A DNA stretch of 64,000 nucleotides, taken from the NCBI RefSeq assembly GCF_018294505.1, contig NC_057796.1:195669202-195733201 (forward strand). The letters are read 5' to 3'. How positions within the stretch are numbered: position 1 is the first letter of the stretch; the number at the start of each line of letters is the position of its first letter. Under the pieces are notes generated by a model. The model saw only the letters and a program-made list of their open reading frames with translations, ran no database searches and had not been told where the DNA came from. Of the stretch, positions 22,701 to 33,920 are shown in pieces. This DNA comes from Triticum aestivum (lineage: Eukaryota > Streptophyta > Magnoliopsida > Poales > Poaceae). A program made the position numbers and the translations under genes.

Positions 22701-24501
22701 AGTCTTGCTGAGTACCTTTGTACTCATGTTGCTTTGTTTATGTTTTGCAGCGGAGACTTTAGTCTTACTAGTAGCTCCGCTTGGACTTCGACGAGTAGCT
22801 TGTACCTCAGCTACGATCTTGTACCCTTGGGAGGGTCTTGTAGATAGTCAGGCTTCTCAGCCTTTTTCTTTTGTAGTTGTCTGTACTCAGACATGTAATG
22901 CTTCCGTTGCTTGTATGCTCTGAATGATGGGTCATGTGACCCCTGTTTGTACTTAATGCTATGTGGCTCTTCTGGGCCTTTTATCTATATGAGTTTGCGT
23001 TATGTTGTGATGCCATGTTGTACAGCACATACTTGCATGTTATGCGTACGTGTAACGTGTATTGTTATGTGTGGGATCCGACAATCTAGTTGTTTATCCT
23101 TGGCAGCCTCTCTTATGGGGAAATGTAGTCTAGTGCCTCCTTGAGCCATAGTAGTCCGCTACAGCTCGGTTCACCGGAGTCCTGCTAGCCCAGCACTACT
23201 GCCCTGGACACTTGACTGGCCGGCATGTGTTTCATTTCGTTCCTGTGTCTGTCCCTTCGGGGAAATGTCACGCGGTGACATCCAGAGTCCTGCCTAGCCT
23301 ACTACAGCCCGGGTTCCCGGAGTCCTGTTAGCCCAGTGCTACAGCCCGGATTCACACGCTGCTGACCGACACGCTCGATGTTGATTCATGTATGCCTATC
23401 CCCATACGTTAGTGCCGCTTTGGGTTCACGACTAGCCATGTCGGCCCGGGTTCTCTGTCACATGGATGCTAGCGACATTGTCATATACGTGAGCCAAAAG
23501 GCGCAAACGGTCCCAGGCCATGGTAAGGCGACACCCGTGGGAGTACCGTGCGTGAGGCCGCAAAGTGATATGAGGTGTTACAGGCTAGATCGGTGTGATT
23601 TAGAATCGGGGTCCTGACATTACCTGTGCAGCCGCAAGCCATTATGGGCTCTGGCTTGGTCGACCCTAGGCGTGACTCTGGCCGGACGGTGCTACGAGAT
23701 GTAGAAGAACGGTAGGATTGGATGGGCACCGGCAGTGGCCCAGAGGAACTCTTCGGAAGACCCTGTTTCGTTCGTCCCGTCTTCAAACACCAGGCAGTGC
23801 AAAGACTTAAAGGAGGGAATGATTCTTGCGGGTAAAGTGCACAAACCTCTGCAGAGTGAAGACCTAATCGATTAGCCGTGTCCTCGGTTACGGACAATTT
23901 GAGCCTCTGGAACTTGGAGTATTTCAGATATCTCAACACCGAACTTAATAAATTAATTGAGGGGTTATTTAATATTTGGGAATGAGACATTGGTTGGCGG
24001 AACCATCTCAATAACTACCAACATTTTGTAGTAATTGCAAACAAGTCCTTGTTGTAGGGAAAAACTGGCTTTTTCGCAAAACAATGAAACTTAGAGCCCC
24101 ACAGCCAAATTGCATATAGTATTAGTAATTTTATTGTTGTTCTCTCTTCATGACTTGCCGGCATATTCAAAATGCTGACCTACACGGCTGCAACGTCTTT
24201 TGTTGTAGAGGAGTTTTCCGATCAGGAGTGAGGCTACGATCCACGCTTGGCGATTTCCCTATGGAGTCGGATGGACTCGCTATTCGTCTACGCTTCCGCA
24301 GCTTTATTTAGTTCATTTCGCATGAGTTGGCCTTCGGCCGAATTTATTATGATGTAATAAAGACTCGATATGAGAATCGTGTAATAAATTCAGGTGTGAT
24401 TGAACTTTGAATCTTTGCATCAATGTACTGTGTGTGCCAGCATGATCTTGGGATGGTACAGCTACACAGAGACTTGACCGATTTCGGGTCGGGTCGCTAC
24501 A
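16745..24501 (+). mobile_element. Long solo LTR (TGTAACATCCC...GCTACA), interrupted
   Basis: The ends TGTAACATCCC and GGGTCGCTACA are flanked by AAAAA on both sides. A second LTR unit (19,446-23,619) is inserted within it. Removing that unit and one TTACC copy leaves about 3.6 kb. No primer site, gag or pol is seen, so it appears to be one long LTR. A TATA box (TCCTATAAATACC, about 17,488) precedes a GC-rich leader with a CGGTGAGCC donor-like site. Two 71-bp tandem copies of CGCGCGCCAGGCGCCAGG-type sequence lie at 17,177 and 17,248. ORFs in this GC-rich leader are artefacts. Confidence 0.8.
19446..23619 (+). mobile_element. Nested long LTR (TGTCACATCCC...GTCCTGACA)
   Basis: This 4,174-bp unit is flanked by exact TTACC duplications (19,441-19,445 and 23,620-23,624) inside the LTR above. 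It starts TGTCACATCCCTAG and ends GGGGTCCTGACA. It has a GC-rich leader at about 19,895-20,880 that includes a 15-bp GAGCTCTGCTTCGGC unit repeated three times at about 20,485-20,535. The remainder is non-coding. No internal domain is visible, so it is a solo LTR or a non-coding element. Confidence 0.8.
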
Positions 24502-24561
24502 AAAAAGTTGTCACAAATTGAACTCCCTTATGGTTAACATTTAACAGGAAAGGAACATCAC

Positions 24562-24696
24562 CTCGATATATAGCTTCTCAAGGCACGGAAAGCATCTTAG
24601 GAAACTGACAACTTGCTCCAGGTTGGGGCCGATAGATTCTAGTGCCAAGACCTTCACTGTGTGCAGTTTCGGGGTCAAGCTTGTCGGAATCATTTT
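24562..24696 (-). pseudogene. LRR exon of the chimeric gene
   Basis: Acceptor CATTCAG precedes 45 codons (KMIPTSLTPKLHTVKVLALE, ending in FPCLEKLYIE) and a GTGATG donor. The matching place in the second copy, at about 55,630, has the same FPCLE-LY motif and the same GTGATG donor. Confidence 0.75.
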
Positions 24697-24778
24697 CTGA
24701 ATGACAGACGAAAAAACCTCTTCAAAATTAGAAATAATGTTAATTTGTAGAAGGAGAGGTAGAAGGCGCCTATTGTAC

Positions 24779-25676
24779 CTGAACGGGTGTGGATCCAATA
24801 ACAAGTTCGGAGTAATTGTCAGACGAGTAGCCCACCACTTACAATTTCGGTGCAGAAATGACATTGATTCTTGTTGGACATTCTTGATCAACTACAAGTA
24901 ATCTCTCAAGTGCAGGTGTGTCCTCAATGACCATACCGTGGTACACATCTTGTGATGTCTTCCAGCCGCACCAGCAACACACATAAATAGTCCGAAGAGT
25001 CATGGAGGTGATGTGGAAGGTACTCAACCCATTGATCGCCTAAAGACGAAGGTACTCGAGTGTAGTACAGCCATGGAGCAGGCGCTCCATGTCACCGTTT
25101 GAGAGGAAGACGACGATGAGCTCGAGGTGCTTCAGTCGTGGTAGAATAGGAGCGGGCGCGTCATTAAGGGGGGATGGCAGTTCCTGAACTTGGTGACGCG
25201 CAGCGTGGGCGCGAGGCGGAGCACGGACATTGGCAGCGAGCGCATATGCCCATCATCAAAAGTGAGCTCCTCGAGCTGATCTAGGGCGGGGGATCGGAAC
25301 CAGTCATCAAGCTTGGCTCGGTCCTTGCCGTTGGAATGGAACTTGCCCATTCTAAGGCCTCTGGTTGGGCCAAGGTGACTACCGAGGATCTTGGAGAACA
25401 CATCCAAGCTTTTGCGATAGCCATGGCAGAGCTCGTGGGTGTCGATGAGGTCGAGAGGGCTGGAGTTCCATAGGGGGAGCCACCGCCGGGAAAGGACGGT
25501 TGTCCACGCCCCATATTTGATTGGAAGGAGGGAGATGATGACTGTCAACATATTATCGAGGAGTCTGTTGATGAAGTCTAGGCCTGCTGGAGTCTCTTGC
25601 GGTTCTAGCTTGCCCCGCCTCCGCTTGTTGGTAGCCCCATTCTCCACCTCCGGAGTCTCCTTGTCAGTGGCGCTTT
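24779..25676 (-). pseudogene. F-box/LRR exon
   Basis: The F-box is degenerate (FINRLLDNMLTVIISLLPI followed by TVLSRRW-PLWNS). LRR-like segments follow (LDQLEELTFDDGHMRSLP, CTTLEYLRL, DTPALERLLV, INVISAPKL). One frameshift and two stops interrupt it. A GTAC donor ends the exon at 24,779. Confidence 0.75.
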
Positions 25677-25864
25677 CTGATAGAAATGGGAGTACATGGA
25701 ATATTTAGTTAAAACAGGGCAATAGAAAAGTGTATTGGTAACTAGAAGTTATTAGGTAGGAATATAGTAAGAAAAGGGAATAACAATTGGTTGCTTAAAT
25801 ACTACACAATTCATTTGATATTGCTGGGTAAGTCAACATGCAGATAGTTGAAAAGAAAACTTAC

Positions 25865-26150
25865 TTCGAACAAAGTCTGGATGGATGATATCGTCGGGGA
25901 AGTTAGCATACATCTCATGACCAGGCCCTTTTATGTGCAGTGCAATTCTAGTGCCAGCTTTCAGTTCATAAAACTTCGAAATTTCTTTCCAAAAGCCAGT
26001 GCCAAAATAGGAGTCACCATGTTCATCAAGTCTTACAGTAGAAACGATTGTAAATCCATGGTTTGTGTGCAGTATGACATCCCTGCAGTCTTGATTTATG
26101 TAAAGGGAAAGATTGTGCACTACAGATTCTGTTGCATAGCAAGGGATGCG
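25865..26150 (-). pseudogene. B3-like exon of the chimeric gene
   Basis: The exon reads RIPCYATES at its start, then SYFGTGFWKEISKFYELKAG, a B3-like core in which an aromatic-rich W-x-x-I/F segment precedes the Gly turn. It starts in phase 0 and ends in phase 1 at a GTAAGT donor. The same phases and an IPC start occur in the B3-like exon at 63,323-63,617. Joining to the exon at 25,676 keeps the frame (FVRKSATDKE). Confidence 0.65.
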
Positions 26151-26477
26151 CTCCAGAAAATGGTAGGATTGTTAAATAAAATATGGTAACATGCAAATAT
26201 GGGCCCAAATTGAAAGAACTGTACAGCAGTCAAAATCGAAGGACAAAAATCTATAATTAAACAGATAGGGTAAACATGATGTCATGGAAATATGAGATTA
26301 ATCGAAAGAACAATACATCATTAATTTGCCTAATATAGAAAGAAGATGGGAAAATCCCCTTTGACGTATATGGTGCATGTGGCACCTTTTATTCAAATGT
26401 AGTAATATTTAGAATATGCTCAGGAAAGTAGGCCATGCCAGCCGATTTAGGGTGAGATTGAACATATCACGCGCATC

Positions 26478-28082
26478 TGATTTCTACTACGCAACCTTCT
26501 TCTTGTAGAAGTTGTTGGGCCTCCAAGTGCAGAGGTTTGTAGGACAGTAGCAAATTTCGCTCAAGTGGATGACCTAAGGTTTATCAATCCGTGGGAGGCG
26601 TAGGATGAAGATGGTCTATCTCAAACAACCCTGCAACTAAATAACAAAGAGTCTCTTGTGTCCCCAACACGCCCAATACAATGGTAAATTGTATAGGTGC
26701 ACTAGTTCGGTGAAGAGATGGTGATACAAGTGCAATATGGATGATACAAGTGCAAGGTAACTAATGATAAAAGTGAGCGTAAACGGTATTGCAATGCTAG
26801 GAAACAAGGCCTAGGGTTCATACTTTCACTAGTGCAAGTTCTCTCAACAATAATAACATAATTGGATCATATAACTATCCCTCAACATGCAACAAAGAGT
26901 CACTCCAAGGTCACTAATAGCGGAGAACAAACGAAGAGATTATGGTAGGGTACGAAACCACCTCAAAGTTATTCTTTCGGATCGATCTATTCAAGAGTTT
27001 GTACTAGAATAACACCTTAAGACACAAATCAACCAAAACCTTAATGTCACCTAGATACTCCAATGTCACCTCAAGTATCCGTGGGTATGATTATACGATA
27101 TGCATCACACAATCTCAGATTCATCTATTCAAGCAATACAAAGTACTTCAAAGAGTGCCCCAAAGTTTCTACCGGAGAGTCAAGACGAAAACGTGTGCCA
27201 ACCCCTATGCATAGGTTCATGGGCGGAACCCGTAAGTTGATCACCAAAACATACATCAAGTGAATCACGTGAATATCCCATTGTCACCACAGATAAGCAA
27301 GGCAAGACATACATCAAGTGTTCTCAAATACTTAAAGACTCAATCTGATAAGATAACTTCAAAGGGAAAACTCAATCCATTACAAGAGATTAGAGGGGGG
27401 AAAACGTCATAAGATCCAACTATAATAGCAAAGCTCGCGATACATCAAGATCGTATCACCTCAAGAACACGAGAGAGAGAGAGAGAGAGAGATCAAACAC
27501 ATAGCTACTGGTACATACCCTCAACCCCGAGGGTGAACTACTCCCTCATCGTCATGGAGAGCACCGGGATGATGAAGATGGCCACCGGTGAGGGATCCCC
27601 CTCCGGCAGGGTGCCAGAACAGGGTCCCGATTGGTTTTTTGGTGGCTACAGAGGCTTGCGGCGGCGGAACTCCCAATCTATTATGTTCCTCGATGGTTTT
27701 AGGGTATATTGATATATATATATATATATATATATGTAGAAGTCAGTCAGGGGAGCCACGAGGGGCCCACGAGGGTGGAGGGCGCGCCCCCTGCCTCGTG
27801 CTCTCCTCGTTGATCCCCTGACGTGCACTCCAAGTCTCCCAGATTGCTTTCTTTCCAAAAATAACTCTCCCGAAGGTTTCATTCCGTTTGGACTCTGTTT
27901 GATATTCCTTTTCTTCGAAACACTGAAACAAGGGAAAAAACAGGAACTGGCACTGGGCTCTGGGTTAATAGGTTAGTCCCAAAAATAATATAAAAGTGTT
28001 TAATAAAGCCTATAAACATCCAAAACAGATAATATAATAGCATGGAACAATAAAAAATTATAGATACGTTGGAGACGTATCA
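26478..28082 (-). mobile_element. Solo LTR, TGATACGTCTCC family
   Basis: The LTR is 1,605 bp with TG...CA ends and exact GCATC duplications at 26,473-26,477 and 28,083-28,087. It closely resembles the LTR at 14,991 across most of its length, lacking an internal block of about 40-70 bp. It contains (GA)n at about 27,475 and (TA)n at about 27,712. It lies just upstream of the B3-like exon of the chimeric gene, perhaps in its first intron. Confidence 0.85.
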
Positions 28083-28752
28083 GCATCCTCAAGTCATATG
28101 GTATGGTGAGATGGAATGTCTTGCGGAGGCCGCAAGGTCATGATGTGTCCGTGCACTATACACTCTATGAACGAAAGAAAGCCCTCAAATCAGCTCGAAT
28201 AAAAATGAATTCACGGCGATTCCGGTCGGGTGATTAAAGGAGGCAGATGAACTGGGATAAGAGATGAGATAATATCTCATTAAATTAGTTACCTTGTTGT
28301 CCATGGGAAAGAACCCTCAGTACGGCAGATTCCTCAATCGAGCGGAGTTGGGTCGACCGCGAGCAGCGTCGAGAAAGTCGATGGCGATAGGCGGCGGCAA
28401 GGGAAGTGGCGAAATGCGGTGGGCTTTGCTGGCAGCCTGGCGGCGACGGCAGGCGTCGAGCTAAGTGGTTACCGTCGCGATAGGCGGTGCCATGCATAGA
28501 CACGGAGGAGTTTGTGCAGGTGTGAATAGGGACCGAAGGGGGTGGCGGGCGGGGTGAGGGTTTTTGTGACGTGCGGATGGTGAAAGTTTTCTTTTTTCTT
28601 TTTTGAATGGGCTGGTGAGGGTTTTCTGTCCCACAAAGAATTTTGGAGGTGACGGTTTGCTAGAGCCAACCCTGTGTGATTGACGCAACAGGAGAAATAA
28701 AAGTCATTGCACACGGTTCCAATTTTGGGAATCGTATGTGATTGACGTACTA
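28083..28752 (-). other. Possible first exon of the chimeric gene, then CACTA-like sequence
   Basis: On the minus strand ATGGACAACAAG precedes a GTAACT donor near 28,291-28,302. Its phase 0 end would fit the exon at 26,150, but evidence is thin. A low-complexity ORF at 28,285-28,503 overlaps it in another frame. From about 28,640, CACACGGTT-type CACTA-like blocks begin. Confidence 0.25.
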
Positions 28753-28980
28753 CCTCCATCCTGGTTTATTGGTCCCCTTTGTAGTTTTTACCAAATTTCG
28801 ACCAAATATTTAACTAAGAAATGTTTATGCATGTCAGCAAAAATTATATTATTGAACACTATGCTCAAATACCCATCCAACGATATAATTTTTGCTGACC
28901 TGCACTAACATTTTGTCAGATAAACCTTTGGTCAAAATTTAACACAAATTACAAAGGGGACCAATAAACCAAGACGAAAG
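28753..28980. mobile_element. Stowaway-type MITE
   Basis: The element is 228 bp with ends CCTCCATCCTGGTTTATTGG and, reverse-complemented, CTTTCGTCTTGGTTTATTGG. The inverted match extends to about 35 bp. TA dinucleotides flank it on both sides. It lies 3' of the zf-XS-like gene. Confidence 0.8.
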
Positions 28981-29164
28981 TAGATTCCATCAACCGAACT
29001 GATTGCATCCATATACCACGGTTAGACATAAGTAAATATAGATTAAACATACTCAGACATAGATAATAAGCGTACACGTACATAAGCATAGGTCAACCAT
29101 AAGTACATAGTTCAACCGTCATTAAGCATACTCAAGCGTACATAGTTCGATCCCACATCTCATC

Positions 29165-30157
29165 TCACATGCCGGCATAATCCTGAAGCTTCTCCAGGTA
29201 CTCGGCGTACGCGCCGTGGGCCACCCTGCGAGAATACTTCTGCTTGAAGGAGCCAATGACCCGTCCTCTTGCATGCGCCAGAACACTTAGATACGCGTCA
29301 TGAAGCTTGTGGTTGCAAAATGGGCATCGATAACCGCCGTTCCAGGTCCTAATACGCCTGTTATGCTTTCCCGCATAAAGCTCCCTCTGGATTTGCCTCT
29401 TGTACCTCCTCTGGCCATCTTCATCCTCGATGTCCACATCGTCAGACATCACATATACAAATAGTAAAACAAATTTGGCATCAAATCAATGTTTACATGT
29501 CGTGAAGTAGGATTAGGAATTTATGGCTATTTATTTATACATATCCAGAGATTATGGTTCGATTTTTAAGCACAGTCGTCTATGTACAAACAAATCTTGA
29601 AGAAAATAATGGCACGAACATATGTAGGTCATTCAAAATCAATTGTCATGTCATGGCTAGCAATTATTAGCACAAACATTAACCCTAGTCGGATTACTAG
29701 CAGAAATCATTTGCACAGCTGAAACAACTAATCATTTATCACTTGTACCATTCAAACAATCAATACACTACACAGTTCTAACGAAACTTACTCAGATTTC
29801 ATGGATTGGGAGAACATAACCATAGGATTTCTATTCCAAAAATGGGGAGGCAGGAGTAACCAGAGAAACCCTATGATCTATATATTTGACACATAAATGG
29901 GTATAGATGACTAACCAGCTGTCTGTCATCGTCGGAGTCGTCGCTGGAGTGGTCGTCGGAGTCGTCGCCGGGGTCGTCACCAGAGTCGGTGTGGAACTCC
30001 GCCTCCGGCCATGGAAGCTCGACGACGTCAACGACGTCAGGGTGCAGGGATAACTCGCCGGCGGTGAAGACAACCTCTGTCTCCATCTCCACGATGTGCT
30101 CCGGTGCTTTAGCAGCCCCGGCGTCGCCCTCCCTTCGATGGGGTGCTTCGGCGACAT
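29165..30157 (-). pseudogene. zf-XS-like zinc-finger gene, two exons (copy A)
   Basis: Exon 1 (30,157-29,916) starts MSPKHPIEG and, after a one-base shift, encodes an acidic stretch (GDDPGDDSDDHSSDDSDDD); a GTTAGT donor follows. The downstream open part (29,449-29,165, from MSDDVDIEDEDG) holds YRCPFCNHK, LAHARGRV and AYAEYLEKLQ, which fits the zf-XS zinc finger of SGS3/FDM-type RNA-silencing proteins. Comparison with copy B at 42.8 kb shows that copy A lacks one base near codon 11. The acceptor before exon 2 is not certain. The CACTA-like surroundings suggest transposon cargo. RNA binding is inferred only from the family. Confidence 0.55.
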
Positions 30158-30660
30158 CCTCATACACTGACGGCTTTGAGGAATGAGAGCGGCGTCGAGG
30201 ATGCAAGCGGAGAGAGAGGATTGTGTGTGCGGTGAGGATGGGGGGTGCGGCCGCTCGGGCGCACCATTAATATGGAGTAGTGGGAGTAGTAGGAGAGAGG
30301 CGGGCGGCGGTCAAACCGATGGCTCGCCTCCTGGTGAGCCTGCGCACCGGACTGCTGGCATGCCTACCGTCGTTTCACATAGCTAATCGCACGCCTCCCA
30401 ATGACACTGCGCAACGAGAACGCCTACATCAATTCACACACCTGCACGCACGCCTCCCGGTCTGCCTGCAGCACGGACTGCTCGCATGCGTCCCGTCAAC
30501 TCACACCTGCTCGCACGACACACGGGCCGTGCGGCGGCACATATATTGTTTTTCTATTTGGATGATTAACGCTGCCGCTTTATTGCTTAACCGAAGCATG
30601 GCACGTATCCATTGTTGGTCTAATGCTCACGGTTTGAATAAATAATCCGTTTGGGATATT
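30158..30660 (-). promoter_or_regulatory. Upstream region of zf-XS copy A, shared with copy B
   Basis: This region is the clear inverted counterpart of about 42,430-42,830, with shared GAGCCTGCGC, CACACCTGCACG, CTCACACCTGCTCGCACG and TTGCTTAAC-GAAGCATGGCACG blocks. It represents the common 5' part of the two related elements. ORFs on either strand here are not supported. Confidence 0.5.
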
Positions 30661-31190
30661 GGTTCCCTACTATTAATAATCTCCCGTTTGTAATTAGATA
30701 AAGATTACATTAAAACTGGTCTCAAATTTGACAAAAAAAGTACAATGCCACTTTGTATTGGTGTCCATATGGCAACACGATAAGTTTCATGAACTTCAAA
30801 TAAGTTTTCGATGTACTAGAATTTAAAAATCAAGATTCTCAATGTTTAAAATTTGTTGCACGAGGAGTAAACATGCACCCAGTGAGACACATGTGTTTTT
30901 GCAATCCATTTAGGTGCACTGTCACGTGTGCAGGTAGCTCGAATTTGATTTTTGCACATTATACCCATAGAAAATCAATCAATTAATGTACTAAAACGTC
31001 TTAATGATCTCTATTTTTTTTGAAATTAAAACGTCCCTCCTTTGGTAACATATGTTCACCGCGGGATAATTAATTTAGCATGCATCGTAGTTGAGGTGGA
31101 TTCGTGGTGTGTGTGTGGGTGTGTGCGTCTGGGGGGTGGCGGGTGGCTCGCAGTACACTACGAGTTGTGAGCCACCGTATGGATTAGCCG
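30661..31190. other. Unassigned AT-rich spacer
   Basis: No gene is seen. TTCCCTACTATTAATAATC at 30,664 recurs as TTCCCTATTATTAATAATC at 36,044, so both may mark the same internal boundary of a CACTA-like family. Confidence 0.35.
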
Positions 31191-33330
31191 TTTTGTTAGG
31201 CAGGCCGGTGCCACATCAGAGTCGTGAATTCGTTATTTAAAACCTTACACAACCCTTTCATACATACACGTTTTGGCCACATGCAGTCGATGGTTGTCCT
31301 ACACGACACTCGATACTCGCATGTGACGCTTTCTGTGGGCCCGCGAGGTCATCGTCCAACACTTTGACGAACAGCCGGCAGTGAGGTTAATTTGACCAGC
31401 AAGGTAGAATCTTTTTTGTTTGTGTTATGGTGGTATATAGTACGCGTCGAAGAGGTGGGAGGGGACTAGCATATATACTATACGTACGTGTCTGTGAACA
31501 AGTACACCTCACTCAGTGTCGGGACTTTTCGGTTTCCGAGGCACGTGCCACATCAAAATTGTGAAATTGGCTATTCAAACATCACATAACACCTCTTTGG
31601 GCCGCATGCATGCAGGAGGTGGTAATCCTAGCTAGGACACTCACGTGTAACGCTTCCATCTGTGGGCCCACGAGGCCATCGTCGATGCATGCATGCATCC
31701 GTTTGACCTACATCGGGAGAGGTTAATTAATTTCACCATCGGTGAGGATTCTTTTTGGGTTGTACATATTACGGTAGGAGCATATAGTATGCGTCGAAGA
31801 GGGGGGAAGGGGACCATCATATGTAGTACGCTTCATGAACCTCGCTCTGTGTGGGTGCATGGTTTACGGTTTTTGAGGCATGTGGCACATCAAAGTTGTG
31901 CATTTTGGGTATTCAACATATATATGTTTGGCCCACATGCAAAGCGATGGTGGTTGTCCTCTTGCACCTACTTGAGCGGTTATCAGCGATATCGATGCTT
32001 TCCATCTATGGGCCCGCTTGGTCCATCACTACTTTTTGCCTGACAACGAGAGAGGTTAATTTGACTTAGGAGGGGATTTTTTTGCTTGTAATACGGTATA
32101 TATATATAGGTCATGCTCTGGGATGACATGCATGATATAGTTTGAGCACACACACATGCATATGTACGCATGAATCCCTCCCATCGAGTCGAAGTGGCTA
32201 GTACAACGACACGTCATGAACCGATCTCACTCTGTGTGGGGAGTGTACGATTTTCGACGCACGCGCCACATCAATGTTGTGAAATGGTATTCGAACATGC
32301 ATGCACGCATCACCTCCATACATATGCATGAAGTGGTTGCCTTCGAACGGTACACTCCCTCGCGTGGTTATCGGCGACAAGCCTATATATTCGTGGGCCC
32401 GCATGGACATCCATGATCACCTTTACCGACAAAAAGATAGGTTACCATGGCGGATTCTTCATTTGGTTCGTGTTATCATAGTATAGGTCATGGTGAGATT
32501 CAGACCTAATTAAGTTTTAGCGCATATACTATGCATGCATGCATGAATCCCCGTCGTCGGCTTGAAGTGTGGTGTAACATACATATGCATCGTCAACCTA
32601 ACCCTCACTCAGTGTGGGGATTTCTAGTTCAAAGTCACGGTGCCACATCAAAGTTGTTCCATTGTGTACTCAAAAACACACCTCTCCATACATATGTTCG
32701 GGCCACACGCATGCAGTGGTTGTCTTCGGGGACTAGCTACTTGCATGATTAGTGGCAAGCTAGCCCATCTCCGGGGTCGCATGGACGACCATCACTTTGA
32801 CCAACAACAAGAGAGAGGTTGTACGACCAAGGTGGATTATTCTTGGTCCGTTTTACGATCCATCTTGGTGAGATATGCCTCTCTGGCCTGCCGACTGAAA
32901 GTGTGTGTGGGGAGGGGGGCTGCTACTTTGCACTTTGCTAGGTAAACCTCGGTTGGGGGGCATGCATTCATAGCTTAGGATTCCCTTCATGCCGACACGA
33001 GGGGGGCTGCTAGCTACTTCACACTTTGCTAGGTGAACCTTGGTTGGGGGGCATGCATTCATAGCTTAGGATTCCCTTCGTGCCGACACGAGGGAGGGGG
33101 GCTGCTAGCTACTTCGCACTTTGCTAGGTGAACCTCGGTTGGGGGGGGGCAAGCATTCATAGCTTAGGATTCCCTTCGTGCCGACACGAGGGGGGTGGGG
33201 GTGGGGGCAAGCAATACCGTGCGCTTTGCGAGATAGGTTCCACATCGAAGTTGCATTTGGTATTTGAAAATCAAACCACCCTTTTCATAGATAAATTTGG
33301 TCCACATGCAAGTGTGTTCGTGTTCTGACC
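31191..33330. repeat. Degenerate tandem array, units of about 337-380 bp
   Basis: A (C/G)CACATC(A/G) core followed by GTTGTG-like sequence recurs at 31,211, 31,548, 31,885, 32,266, 32,643 and 33,240. Spacings are 337, 337, 381, 377 and 597. Each unit also has CACTCAGTGTGGGGA-, GTGGGCCCGC- and GAGAGGTTAATTTGAC-like blocks. The last gap is long because of the nested array at 32,914-33,200. No coding frame is conserved across units. Confidence 0.7.
32914..33200. repeat. Three tandem copies of a 91-95 bp unit
   Basis: CACTTTGCTAGGT starts near-identical copies at 32,931, 33,022 and 33,117, each followed by GCATTCATAGCTTAGGATTC and GCCGACACGAGG. Copies differ mostly in G-run length. The high similarity indicates recent expansion inside the older array. 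Confidence 0.85.
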
Positions 33331-33479
33331 CTCTCCCGCGTCATTTTTCGCCAAATTTATAAACATTAGACAAGTCGGATGATGCAACAGACACGTTTCA
33401 CTCAAACTAACCGGTGTGCATTGGGTTCCAAGAAGCTTCCCCTCTCAAAAATATCTACCTGCCTGCAACTTTTTTCTGT

Positions 33480-33620
33480 TTGATAACACACGGTTATTGT
33501 GTTTCTACCGTGTGTGATGTTTCTTGTTCCCAATCCCGCCTGCATCCCTCGAAAATATCTGCCCGCCTCAAGGGTTTTTCTGTTTCATAACACACGGTTG
33601 TTATCTCCAGACCGTGTGCG
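33480..33620. repeat. CACTA-like subterminal motifs
   Basis: AACACACGGTT followed by ACCGTGTG(T/C)GATG occurs twice, about 110 bp apart, upstream of the ORF at 33,921. Confidence 0.45.
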
Positions 33621-33920
33621 ATGCACCATCAGCAAAATTTTCAATAGCCCCGGCATTTCACTCTCGCGTTTGACTCCCGCGTAGTAAAATTTTCAGCACC
33701 CGCGTCATTTTCTCAAACACACCCCACCCCCCTCCACACACACACACACCAAAACCTCCTCGAGCATGCGCGTGCGCACACACACACACACCCCCTCCCT
33801 CGCTCGAAACCCTAGCAAGGTCCCCGCCGCCGCCGCAAGGCCTCCATTGTCAACATCTGCCGGTTTGGCCGTGCAGCTTACCCACCAATCTCCATACCCA
33901 GGCCGCCCTGAGTTTCTTAG

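Larger units (their letters stand above)
14334..26150 (-). pseudogene. B3 + F-box + LRR + FBD gene, broken and split by LTRs
   Basis: Four exons line up on the minus strand with matching splice phases: 26,150-25,865 (B3-like, phase 0 to 1), 25,676-24,779 (F-box and LRR start), 24,696-24,562 (FLRCFPCLEKLYIE) and 14,717-14,334 (FBD). Acceptors and donors are canonical (CTATCAG, GTAAGT, CATTCAG, TTTTGCAG). F-box/FBD proteins are SCF ubiquitin-ligase substrate adaptors; a B3 module at the N-terminus is unusual. Breaks are a one-base shift in a six-G run at 25,168-25,173, TAG at 25,040-25,042 and TAA at 24,839-24,841. The last intron is about 9.8 kb because it holds LTR insertions at 14,991-16,663 and 16,745-24,501. 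The first exon was not identified. Confidence 0.7.
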
